A program made the position numbers and the translations under genes. The notes under the pieces are model-generated. The model was given only the letters and a program-made list of their open reading frames with translations, was not told where the DNA came from and ran no database searches. A DNA stretch of 64,000 nucleotides, taken from positions 496,001 through 560,000 of the forward strand of contig NZ_CP061379.1 of the NCBI RefSeq assembly GCF_015624505.1. Direction: 5' to 3'. This document shows, in pieces, positions 16,060 through 23,075 of this stretch (position 1 is the stretch's first letter; every line of letters begins with the position of its first letter). Source of the DNA: Bradyrhizobium commune (GTDB lineage: Bacteria; Pseudomonadota; Alphaproteobacteria; Rhizobiales; Xanthobacteraceae).

Positions 16060-17561
16060 TCTTACTGCGTCATGGTCGTCGCCGTCCATTTGACGCTGCG
16101 CTGGTGCCACAGCACGGACATCGCGGCAGGGTTTTGATGAGCGCGCGGATCAACCGGGCGCGCATGGTTGCGATCGAGTTCGGGATGTGGCGTTCAGGCC
16201 GCGTGGGCGGAGCCTCTGGGTCGATAATCGTCGGGTAAGCGAGGTAGCGGGACTGGCGCGGCGGAACGAGGTCCTGAGGGGGGAATCGTCGCCTGCTCGG
16301 CGATCAGGAAGCCGTAGGCTGCGATGCACAGAGTTGCGTGGTGATGGAAGCCACGCCAGCCGCGTCCCTCGTAGTGACTGAGCCCGACCTCTTGCTTGAG
16401 TTCTTGATAGTCGCGCTCGATGCGCCAGCGAAGCTTGGCGAGATCGACGAGCCGCTCGAAGCTGATGGTCTCCGGCAGCGTTGAGAGCCAGTATTTGGTA
16501 GGCTCTGCTTCCCCCTCGGGCCATTCGATCAGCAGCCATTCCGGCGACAGCTTCTCGGGGATCAGTTTGTTGTACCCGACACGGACGCGCACACGTGCAA
16601 AGCGCGAGGACAGCCGGTCGGCCGAGCCTTCCCGCCACGTCACCGTACGCCAGGCCTGCTTCGGCAGAGCAAGCGTCACTTCCTTGGCCGAGACAAGATC
16701 GGGCTCGTCGCGTCGGCCGGTATTGTTCAGCGGCTTGTCCTTGCGCCGTGGGCGAGTGCCGGGTCGCCACATCAATGTATTAGGCAAAATGCCGGCTACA
16801 TAGAGCACGCCCAAGGCTGTCATTCCCGCGCGTAGCCGCGAGTCATTGCCATAGGCCGTGTCCATCAATCCGACACCGCGCGGCAGGCCGGCCTCGCAAG
16901 CCCAACGTATCTGCTCCAGCGCGATCTCTGGTTTGGTCCTAAACTTGATCTCCTTCGGAACGCCCGCCTTCTTCCGGCGCGCGCGATCCTTCGCCCAAGT
17001 CTCCGGCAAATACAGCCGATAAGTCGCTGGAAGACTGGCGGCATGGTTGGCGATCGACAGAGACACCGCCACCTGGCAGTTGGCCTGCTTGCCGAGCTGA
17101 CCGCAATATTGGTGGTGGACGCCGACCGAATGCTTGCCCTGCTTGGGGAATGACGTGTCGTCGATGATCCACGCCTCGATCGGCCCGCTCTTCTCGATCG
17201 CGGGCAGCGCCATCTCGCGGACCTTGGCAAGCACGTCCGCGTCCGACCAGGTCGCGTTACCGACAAAATGCAACAGTGATTGGTGCTGGGCTGCCGTCCG
17301 CGCCGGGGCCGTGCGCGCCGCCATCGGCTCGACGCTCTTGCGTTCACCCGGCAGCATCAAGCCGGTGCAATAGTCACGCAGTGGTCTCATCCGCACGGCC
17401 TGACCGATCACACTTCCAAGCCCCGCCACATACGCCGTAAACCGTGCCTCGCTGCCTTCACCCTGATTGAGATCCATCTGGCCCCCCGTGTGCCAAACAT
17501 TGAATCTCTTCAAATATTTGATTCTACGCCCCCGCGGGCGCGACCGAATGACTCAGTAAGG
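16060..17561 (-). mobile_element. IS701-type insertion sequence, copy 2 (1,502 bp)
   Basis: As far as I compared them, it is identical to the element at 8978-10479 and in the same orientation, with the same CTTACTG(C/A)GTCAT inverted ends. TTAG direct repeats flank it (16056-16059 and 17562-17565). It is inserted at the same point of a related hairpin repeat. Two direct copies 5.6 kb apart could recombine and delete the segment between them. Confidence 0.9.
16194..17477 (-). CDS. IS701 family transposase, copy 2
   Basis: This is the same 427-residue DDE transposase as at 9112-10395, with IIDDTSF, GLMDTAYGND and the RDYQELKQEVGLSHYEG motif all intact. Start ATG is at 17477 (alternative in-frame TTG at 17513). 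Identity with the other copy points to recent duplication. Confidence 0.92.
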   Translation of the reverse strand: MDLNQGEGSEARFTAYVAGLGSVIGQAVRMRPLRDYCTGLMLPGERKSVEPMAARTAPARTAAQHQSLLHFVGNATWSDADVLAKVREMALPAIEKSGPIEAWIIDDTSFPKQGKHSVGVHHQYCGQLGKQANCQVAVSLSIANHAASLPATYRLYLPETWAKDRARRKKAGVPKEIKFRTKPEIALEQIRWACEAGLPRGVGLMDTAYGNDSRLRAGMTALGVLYVAGILPNTLMWRPGTRPRRKDKPLNNTGRRDEPDLVSAKEVTLALPKQAWRTVTWREGSADRLSSRFARVRVRVGYNKLIPEKLSPEWLLIEWPEGEAEPTKYWLSTLPETISFERLVDLAKLRWRIERDYQELKQEVGLSHYEGRGWRGFHHHATLCIAAYGFLIAEQATIPPSGPRSAAPVPLPRLPDDYRPRGSAHAA

Positions 17562-17639
17562 TTAGCCGAAGGCGTAACCCACCACTTCTGTCACCGCGGA
17601 AAGAGAAGAGGTGGGTTACGCTTCTCTAACCCACCCTAC
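17562..17639. repeat. Right part of hairpin repeat interrupted by IS copy 2
   Basis: It begins TTAGCCGAAGGCGTAACCCA, completing the hairpin begun at 16046. A second inverted hairpin follows (GGTGGGTTACGC with CTAACCCACC), ending CCCTAC. The layout equals the element around IS copy 1. Confidence 0.75.
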
Positions 17640-17725
17640 GAAATCATTGCATCATCGCGACATCAGCACCGGAAAATCGGTGTTGGCGCACGGTGCCGCG
17701 GGAAGATCGATGCGGCTCTGGCCGC

Positions 17726-17755
17726 TTGCTATTTTTGGACCAATTGGTCTATATT
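17726..17755 (+). promoter_or_regulatory. tetR promoter with palindromic operator GACCAATTGGTC
   Basis: TTGCTA (17726-17731) and TATATT (17750-17755), 18 bp apart, form a sigma70-like promoter. The perfect 12-bp palindrome GACCAATTGGTC (17738-17749) lies between them and would block polymerase when bound. The -10 ends only five bases before the ATG at 17761, so the mRNA is probably leaderless. A related ACC-N4-GGTCT lies before the transporter gene at 18418-18429. Confidence 0.6.
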
Positions 17756-17760
17756 CAAGC

Positions 17761-18375
17761 ATGAGCCACCAGCCCCCCGTGCAGCTGCCCCGTGGCCGCC
17801 CGCGCAGCTTCGACGTGGACGCCGCTGTCGAACGCGCGATGGGTGTGTTCTGGTCGCGCGGCTATCACGCGACCGCGCTCCCGGACCTGCTTCGTGCGAC
17901 GCGGCTCTCGCGCGGCAGCCTGTATGCCGCTTTCGGCGACAAGCACTCGCTGTTCCTGCGGGCGCTCGATCGTTACATCGCCGATGCCGTGGCGCGGATG
18001 GAGGTCGAACTCGCCCCCCACCGGGAGCCGATCGACGGCCTGCGGGCTTACCTTGCCGGCTATGTCGACCGCAACAGCGGTGCCAATGGTCGGCGCGGAT
18101 GCCTGCTGGTCGCTACAGCCATGGAATTGGCTGGCCGTGATGCCGACGTTGATCGTCGGATCGGGAGTTTTTTCAAAACCATGGAGGCCATGGTCGCTGA
18201 TACACTTTCCCGTGCGAAGGTAACGGGCAGGTTGGCCGATGGTGTCGAGCCTTCGAGTGCCGCCCGCATTCTGGTCTGTTTCGTCGAGGGCCTGCGGGTG
18301 GTCGGTAAAACGGCACCGACACGGATCATCTCGCAAGCCACCGTTGATGCTTTTCTCGACCGCTTCATCAGGTAG
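17761..18375 (+). CDS. TetR/AcrR family transcriptional regulator
   Basis: The 204-residue repressor has an N-terminal helix-turn-helix at about residues 17-60 (GVFWSRGYHATALPDLLRAT, then SRGSLYAAFGDKHSLFLRAL) and a ligand-binding C-terminal half containing GRRGCLLVATAMEL. The start is set by the promoter just upstream, which leaves no room for a longer protein. It probably represses itself through GACCAATTGGTC and the following EamA exporter through the similar site at 18418. The inducer is unknown but is likely the compound exported by the transporter. Confidence 0.9.
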   Translation: MSHQPPVQLPRGRPRSFDVDAAVERAMGVFWSRGYHATALPDLLRATRLSRGSLYAAFGDKHSLFLRALDRYIADAVARMEVELAPHREPIDGLRAYLAGYVDRNSGANGRRGCLLVATAMELAGRDADVDRRIGSFFKTMEAMVADTLSRAKVTGRLADGVEPSSAARILVCFVEGLRVVGKTAPTRIISQATVDAFLDRFIR

Positions 18376-18417
18376 AGAACTCATGAACACCCCCGCTGTT
18401 GTCGCGTCTATATCTAA

Positions 18418-18429
18418 ACCGAACGGTCT
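18418..18429 (+). promoter_or_regulatory. Second TetR-type operator, ACCGAACGGTCT
   Basis: ACC-N4-GGTCT has the same spacing and half-sites as the operator at 17738-17749. It follows TATATC (18409-18414), a plausible -10, and precedes the GAAAGGAAGG ribosome site of the EamA gene. Shared sites suggest one regulon of tetR and transporter. Confidence 0.45.
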
Positions 18430-18445
18430 TGAAAGGAAGGATGCC

Positions 18446-19306
18446 ATGTCTGCTATCCAGATCGTCTGCGCGGTAGCAGTCCCCCTGCTCTGGGGTTATC
18501 AGTTCGTGGCCATCAAAGTGGGCGTTATGGAGTTTCCGCCTCTCTTCTTCCTTTCTCTGCGCTTCATAGCCATCGCATTGTTGCTTGTTCCTTTTGTCAA
18601 AAGGCCCACACGTCAACAGTTCGGCCCTATCGCAGCCATTTCGTTTTTCCTTGGTGGACTGAACTTCGGGCTCTTCTATGTTGGCCTCGGCCTCGGCTCG
18701 GGAAGCATGTCGGCCATCGCAATTCAACTCGCGACGCCCTTCACCGTCCTGTTGGCCTGGCCGCTGCTCGCGGAGCGGCCGTCGCTCGCCACCTCCGCCG
18801 GCGTGGTGCTGGCGTTCGCCGGCGTGGTTGTGCTGGCGGCGGAGCCGGGCCCGTCGGCAAATGCGCTTCCGCTGCTGCTGGTGGTCGGCGCCGCCTTCGC
18901 ATTCGCGGTGTCCAACGTCCTGACCAAGCGCTACGGCCCGTTCGATCCGCTGATGTTGATGGGATGGTCGTCATTGCTGACGGTGCCGCAAGTGTTGTTG
19001 ATGTCGTTGCTGCTCGAATACGGACAGCGGGCGAGCCTGATCGCGGCGGACGAACGCGGCTGGCTGGCGCTCGCCTACACGATCTTCATCGGGGGAATTG
19101 TCGGGTTCGGCCTCTGGTTCTGGCTGATCGCCCGCTGCTCGATGGGCCGCGTCGCGCCGTTCGGCCTGCTGCTTCCGGTGTTCGCCTTGATGTCGAGCGT
19201 GCTGTTCCTCGGCGATCGCGTGACCCCGAAGCTGATTGTCGGCGCGATGCTCGCGATCTCCGGCGTCGCCATGACGCAGGTCAGGCCACGCGCTCGACCA
19301 GCCTGA
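18446..19306 (+). CDS. EamA/DMT family transporter
   Basis: The 286-residue protein has about ten membrane segments and the two EamA repeats typical of RhaT/YdcZ-like drug/metabolite exporters (PLLWGYQFVAIKVGVMEFPP in repeat 1, NVLTKRYGPFDPLMLMGWSS in repeat 2). The ATG at 18446 follows an excellent GAAAGGAAGG site. An ATG at 18441 is in another frame. It probably exports an amino acid, metabolite or toxic compound sensed by the TetR protein encoded 70 bp upstream. The substrate cannot be read from the sequence. Confidence 0.9.
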   Translation: MSAIQIVCAVAVPLLWGYQFVAIKVGVMEFPPLFFLSLRFIAIALLLVPFVKRPTRQQFGPIAAISFFLGGLNFGLFYVGLGLGSGSMSAIAIQLATPFTVLLAWPLLAERPSLATSAGVVLAFAGVVVLAAEPGPSANALPLLLVVGAAFAFAVSNVLTKRYGPFDPLMLMGWSSLLTVPQVLLMSLLLEYGQRASLIAADERGWLALAYTIFIGGIVGFGLWFWLIARCSMGRVAPFGLLLPVFALMSSVLFLGDRVTPKLIVGAMLAISGVAMTQVRPRARPA

Positions 19307-19318
19307 ACCGGGTACGCA

Positions 19319-19582
19319 TTATTGCAGCAGCACTTTCGGCATCACGACGACGACGTCGACCTGCCGCTTCAACACCCGCGAGGCGACGGAAGCGATGTAG
19401 AACGAGTAGCCGTCCTCGATATCGGAGGCGACCTCCTCGTCCCTGGCGAAGGCGTAGAGCAACTTGCCGTCGACATTGTCGAAACGGATGCCCGCAAACA
19501 GGCGGTCGAACGCCTCGGCGCCGACGGCTCCTGCCACGAGCGCCTGGATCGCCTGGTCCTGAACGAGTGAGAGCTTCATCAT
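19319..19582 (-). CDS. Hypothetical 87-residue protein
   Basis: The product MMKLSLVQDQAIQALVAGAV... ends VLKRQVDVVVVMPKVLLQ. It looks like a small soluble alpha/beta protein with no signal or membrane segment. It follows the two SDR genes on the same strand after a gap of about 100 bp and is convergent with the EamA gene. The start is uncertain: ATGs at 19582 and 19579 both lack a clear ribosome site. I do not recognise the family. Confidence 0.55.
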   Translation of the reverse strand: MMKLSLVQDQAIQALVAGAVGAEAFDRLFAGIRFDNVDGKLLYAFARDEEVASDIEDGYSFYIASVASRVLKRQVDVVVVMPKVLLQ

Positions 19583-19679
19583 GCCGATGAGATATGGAAC
19601 GCTCGCCCGAATGCAAGGTTCGGCGGCGGAAGCCTTTGATGCCAGCGGTCCGCCGCCCGTTCCCAGACGCTGCGATCGG

Positions 19680-20423
19680 TCAGGCGTTGGTGCCGCCATC
19701 CACTGTCAGGTTCGCGCCCGTGATGTAGGCCGCCTCGGGGCTCGCGACGAAAGCGACCAGGGCGGCCACCTCCTCGACCTTGCCGTAGCGGTTGAGCGCC
19801 GTCGCGGCTTTTTGCGGGGTAGCCCAGTCGCCGGAGGCAGGGTTGAGGTCGGTGTCGATCGGGCCGGGCTGCACGTTGTTCACCGTGATGCCGCGATCGC
19901 CGACCTCGCGCGCAAGCCCTTGCGTGAACATCCGGATGGCGGCCTTCGTCGCCGAATAAGGCACCAGTCCCGGGGTCATCATGCGTTCGCCGACGCAGGA
20001 GCCGATCGAGATGATGCGGCCGTTGTTGTTCATCTGCTTCAGCGCGGCCTGCGTGGTGACGAACACGCCGCGGATGTTGAGGTTGATGACCTGGTCGAGT
20101 TCCTCCAGCGTGGTCTCCTCGAACGTCTTGGGGATCGCGGTGCCGGCATTGTTCACGAGCACGTCGAGCTTGCCGAGTGCGCTGACGGTCTTCTCGACCG
20201 CGGCCTGAACGGCCTTGGGGTTGGTGGCGTCGGCCTGGATCGCGATGGCCTTGCCGCCGGCGCCTTCGATTGCCTTGACGAGGCTAGCGGCCGCATCCGC
20301 GCCTTTGGTGTAGGTGATGGCGACCTTGGCGCCGTCGGCAGCCAATCGTCGGGCGATGGCCGCGCCGATTCCGCGGGAGCCGCCGGTGACGAGCGCCGTC
20401 TTGCCGTCCAGTTTCTGTGACAT
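19680..20423 (-). CDS. SDR family oxidoreductase
   Basis: The 247-residue classical short-chain dehydrogenase has TGGSRGIG (residues 13-20) for NAD(P) binding, NNAG, the catalytic Ser in IISIGSCVG, YxxxK in PYSATKAA and the C-terminal ITGANLTVDGG. The start at 20423 has AAGGA upstream. It lies 31 bp after the SDR gene at 20455 and forms a two-gene unit with it. The substrate is not evident, and FabG-like or sugar/alcohol dehydrogenase roles are all possible. Confidence 0.9.
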   Translation of the reverse strand: MSQKLDGKTALVTGGSRGIGAAIARRLAADGAKVAITYTKGADAAASLVKAIEGAGGKAIAIQADATNPKAVQAAVEKTVSALGKLDVLVNNAGTAIPKTFEETTLEELDQVINLNIRGVFVTTQAALKQMNNNGRIISIGSCVGERMMTPGLVPYSATKAAIRMFTQGLAREVGDRGITVNNVQPGPIDTDLNPASGDWATPQKAATALNRYGKVEEVAALVAFVASPEAAYITGANLTVDGGTNA

Positions 20424-20454
20424 GTCGTTTTCCTTTGCTCTGGGTTGAGAGGGA

Positions 20455-21201
20455 TCAGCTGGCGGTTCTGCCGCCGTTGACGCTGACGATCTGGCCGGTG
20501 ATGAACGAAGCCTTGTCCGAGGCCAGGAACAGGATCGACTCCGCCAGCTCTTCCGGCTTGCCGGCGCGGCGAAGTGGGATTCCTGCGAGCAGCCCCGCTT
20601 TACGATCTTCGGATCCGGTGAAGCGATCGAGCATGGCGGTCTCGACCGGCCCGGGCGCGATGGCATTGACGCGGACGCCGAAGGCCGCTGCCTCGAGCGC
20701 TCCGGATTTAGTCAGGCCTTCGACGGCATGCTTGCTTGCGACATAGAGCGAGGCGTTGGGCGCGCCGCGACTGCCCATCGTCGACGAGATGTTGACGATA
20801 TTGCCAAAGCCCTGGGCCTGCATCGCACGCAGCTCGTGCTTCATGCAGAGCAGCACGCCGAGCACGTTGGTGTCGAAGGTTGCCGCATAGGTTTCCGGTG
20901 TCTGCGCGGTCACCGGTCCCGGCGTTCCCTCGGTACCGGCGTTGTTGACCGCGACGTCGAGACGGCCGAAGCGCGCGACGGTCTTGTCGATCATTGCGCG
21001 AACGTCATCTTCGTTGCGGATGTCGGCCTTGATGAATTCGGCGTCCGGGCCGAACGTGCGGAGTTGCTTGACGAGCTCCGTACCGGCGTCCTCGCGCCGC
21101 CCGGTGACGACCACGATGGCACCTTCTCGTGCAAAGGCCATCGCGGCGGCGCGACCAATGCCCGTCAGTCCCCCGGTGATCAGCACGACCCACCCAACCA
21201 T
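20455..21201 (-). CDS. SDR family oxidoreductase (glucose dehydrogenase/FabG-like)
   Basis: This 248-residue SDR has TGGLTGIG near the N-terminus, VNNAGTEG, the Ser region VNISSTMGS, YVASKHAVEG as the Tyr/Lys pair and FITGQIVSVNGG at the end. ATG 21201 follows AAGGAG with good spacing, and the product starts MVGWVVLITGG. It is the first gene of the leftward pair and is divergent, across 251 bp, from the winged-helix regulator at 21453, which may control it. The substrate is unknown. Confidence 0.9.
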   Translation of the reverse strand: MVGWVVLITGGLTGIGRAAAMAFAREGAIVVVTGRREDAGTELVKQLRTFGPDAEFIKADIRNEDDVRAMIDKTVARFGRLDVAVNNAGTEGTPGPVTAQTPETYAATFDTNVLGVLLCMKHELRAMQAQGFGNIVNISSTMGSRGAPNASLYVASKHAVEGLTKSGALEAAAFGVRVNAIAPGPVETAMLDRFTGSEDRKAGLLAGIPLRRAGKPEELAESILFLASDKASFITGQIVSVNGGRTAS

Positions 21202-21452
21202 GATGCACTCCTTCATGAATTCGTGATGCGCGTCGGCCTTGTCTTGAGCGACGCGTGCCGGGTCCATATGTGCGCGATCAGCGCGCACGCATTCGTAGGC
21301 CGCCGGCGGGCAGCCGTCCTGAAATCGCGGTGAACCAACCCGAAATTGTTCTGAAATTTGAGCAGCAACGGCGAAGCTTATCGCCTTGCAAGCGCAATCG
21401 GCCGGGTGCAGTGTTTGCGGCGCCAACGGCTCGTTCGATACTGGGTGAGAGC

Positions 21453-23075
21453 GTGAATATTCGTCCTCAAGACGTCGGACAAGGCGGCCTGGGTGCGCTG
21501 GATCTGGTCCAGATTGCCGATCTGACGCTCGATCTTCGACGCGAAGAATTGCGCGACGGCACCGGTGCGCGCGTCGATCTGCGGCATCGATCGTTCGGTG
21601 TGCTCCGGCACCTCGTGATGAACGCAGGGCGGGTCGTGTCCAAGGACGAATTGCTGGCCGCGAATTGGCCCGGCGTGAGCGTCACCGAGGATTCTCTCAC
21701 CCAGTGCATCTCCGATATCCGCCGCTTGCTCGGCGAGTCCGGCCGCGACCTGGTTCGGACCGTCGCGCGCCGCGGTTACATGATCGTCTTGCCGGAGCAG
21801 ACGTCTCAGACCGTGCAGAATGTTTCGGCCGGACCAACCGTTGCCGTCTGGCCGTTCGAGACCGACGTCGGCGGCGATATCCTTGCCCCGCTCGCCGATG
21901 GGCTGACGCAGCAGATCGTCTCGGCGCTGGGGCGGTTCGGCGAGTTGCGCGTGCTCACGCGGAACGTGACGAGATCCTATCGGGATCGATTTCAAAGCGC
22001 GGCCGATATCGGCCAGGCGCTCGGGGTGAATTATCTCGTCGAGGGGCATCTGCGGCAGGACGGCGAACTCGCCCGCATCGACGTGCTTCTGTCCGACGCG
22101 CGCACCGGCGCGCAGGTCTGGAGCAAGACGTTCAAGGCAAACCTCGCCGCCTCCAGCCTGCTCACGATCCAGGACGAGATATCCGGGCAGGCAAGCGCCA
22201 TGATCGGCAGCTATTGGGGTGCGATCGGGGCTGCCGAATACAGGCGCATCCAGAACAAGCCGAGCGCAGAGCTGACGCCCTATGAGTGCATCGTCCAGGG
22301 CGTGCTGGGAATTCCGACCGATGCCACCGTTCTCGAGCCGGTCGCCAAGGCGCGCGAGGCGCTGGAACGCCTGACGCGCGACGAGCCGCGAAACGCGTCG
22401 GCCTGGGCGGCGCTCGTGCTCGTGTTCAACAGCCAGCGGACCTGGGGCTTTCCGTCGCCGACCGGCGAGATTGGCCCGATCTCGGAGCGACTTCATCTGG
22501 CCGACCTCGCGGTCGAGGCCGCGAACCGCGCCGTCGAGATCGCACCGAACGATGCCTTCGTGCGGGGGCTGGTCGCACGCGCCGCCTGGATGGCGTGCCA
22601 GCCCGATCTGCTGCGCATCGAGACGATGCGCGCGATCGAGCTCAATCCCAACGATCCGCAAAATCTCGGACCATTGGGCAATCTGATGGCCTATGCGGGT
22701 TTCTGGGACGAGGGCGTGGCGCTCGCCGAGAAGGGCATCGCATTGACGGCGCCCAGCACGCCCCGCTGGTGGTGGTGGGCGTCGGCAAAGCGCGCCTTTG
22801 CGCACGGGAATTACGCGGAAGCCTTTGACGCGTTCCGTCAATCCTATGTCGAGCAGCTCTGGATCAGCCATCTGCACATGGCCTATACGCTGCCATTTCT
22901 CGACCGGGCCAATGAGGCGAGGGCGCATGTCGTGGCGTTGCTGCGGATGCGGCCCGGCTTCACGATCCGAGAGGCGGACGCCTATTACAAGATGTGGTGC
23001 TTCGCACCGTCCTACCGCGAGAAGATGTGCGAGGCGCTGCGGATCGCGGGACTTCCCGGCGGGGAGCTCGCTTAA
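21453..23075 (+). CDS. Winged-helix (OmpR/CadC-type) DNA-binding protein with TPR-like C-terminal region
   Basis: The 540-residue protein starts at a GTG. An OmpR-type winged helix spans about residues 22-115 (RHRSFGVLRHLVMNAGRVVS, then VTEDSLTQCISDIRRLLGE). A TolB/FlgO-like segment follows (TVAVWPFETDVGGDILAPLA...GVNYLVEGHLRQDGELARID), then TPR-like helices (WAALVLVFNSQ, AIELNPNDPQN). There is no receiver domain or membrane segment, so it is a one-component regulator of the kind sometimes fused to cyclase domains. No in-frame ATG fits before the winged helix, hence the GTG. It is divergent from the SDR pair, a likely target. Its end overlaps the convergent GGDEF-EAL gene by 4 bp. Confidence 0.82.
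   Translation: MNIRPQDVGQGGLGALDLVQIADLTLDLRREELRDGTGARVDLRHRSFGVLRHLVMNAGRVVSKDELLAANWPGVSVTEDSLTQCISDIRRLLGESGRDLVRTVARRGYMIVLPEQTSQTVQNVSAGPTVAVWPFETDVGGDILAPLADGLTQQIVSALGRFGELRVLTRNVTRSYRDRFQSAADIGQALGVNYLVEGHLRQDGELARIDVLLSDARTGAQVWSKTFKANLAASSLLTIQDEISGQASAMIGSYWGAIGAAEYRRIQNKPSAELTPYECIVQGVLGIPTDATVLEPVAKAREALERLTRDEPRNASAWAALVLVFNSQRTWGFPSPTGEIGPISERLHLADLAVEAANRAVEIAPNDAFVRGLVARAAWMACQPDLLRIETMRAIELNPNDPQNLGPLGNLMAYAGFWDEGVALAEKGIALTAPSTPRWWWWASAKRAFAHGNYAEAFDAFRQSYVEQLWISHLHMAYTLPFLDRANEARAHVVALLRMRPGFTIREADAYYKMWCFAPSYREKMCEALRIAGLPGGELA

Noticed and set aside
13714..16110. A 798-codon leftward open frame opposite the chemoreceptor
   Set aside because: It is the antisense shadow of the well-supported chemoreceptor gene. 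The translation is low-complexity Gly/Arg/Asp with no recognisable domain.
8978..17561. Composite transposon formed by the two IS copies
   Set aside because: Each copy has its own TTAG duplication and its own covarying hairpin flanks, so they are better explained as two independent insertions than as one 8.6-kb mobile unit.
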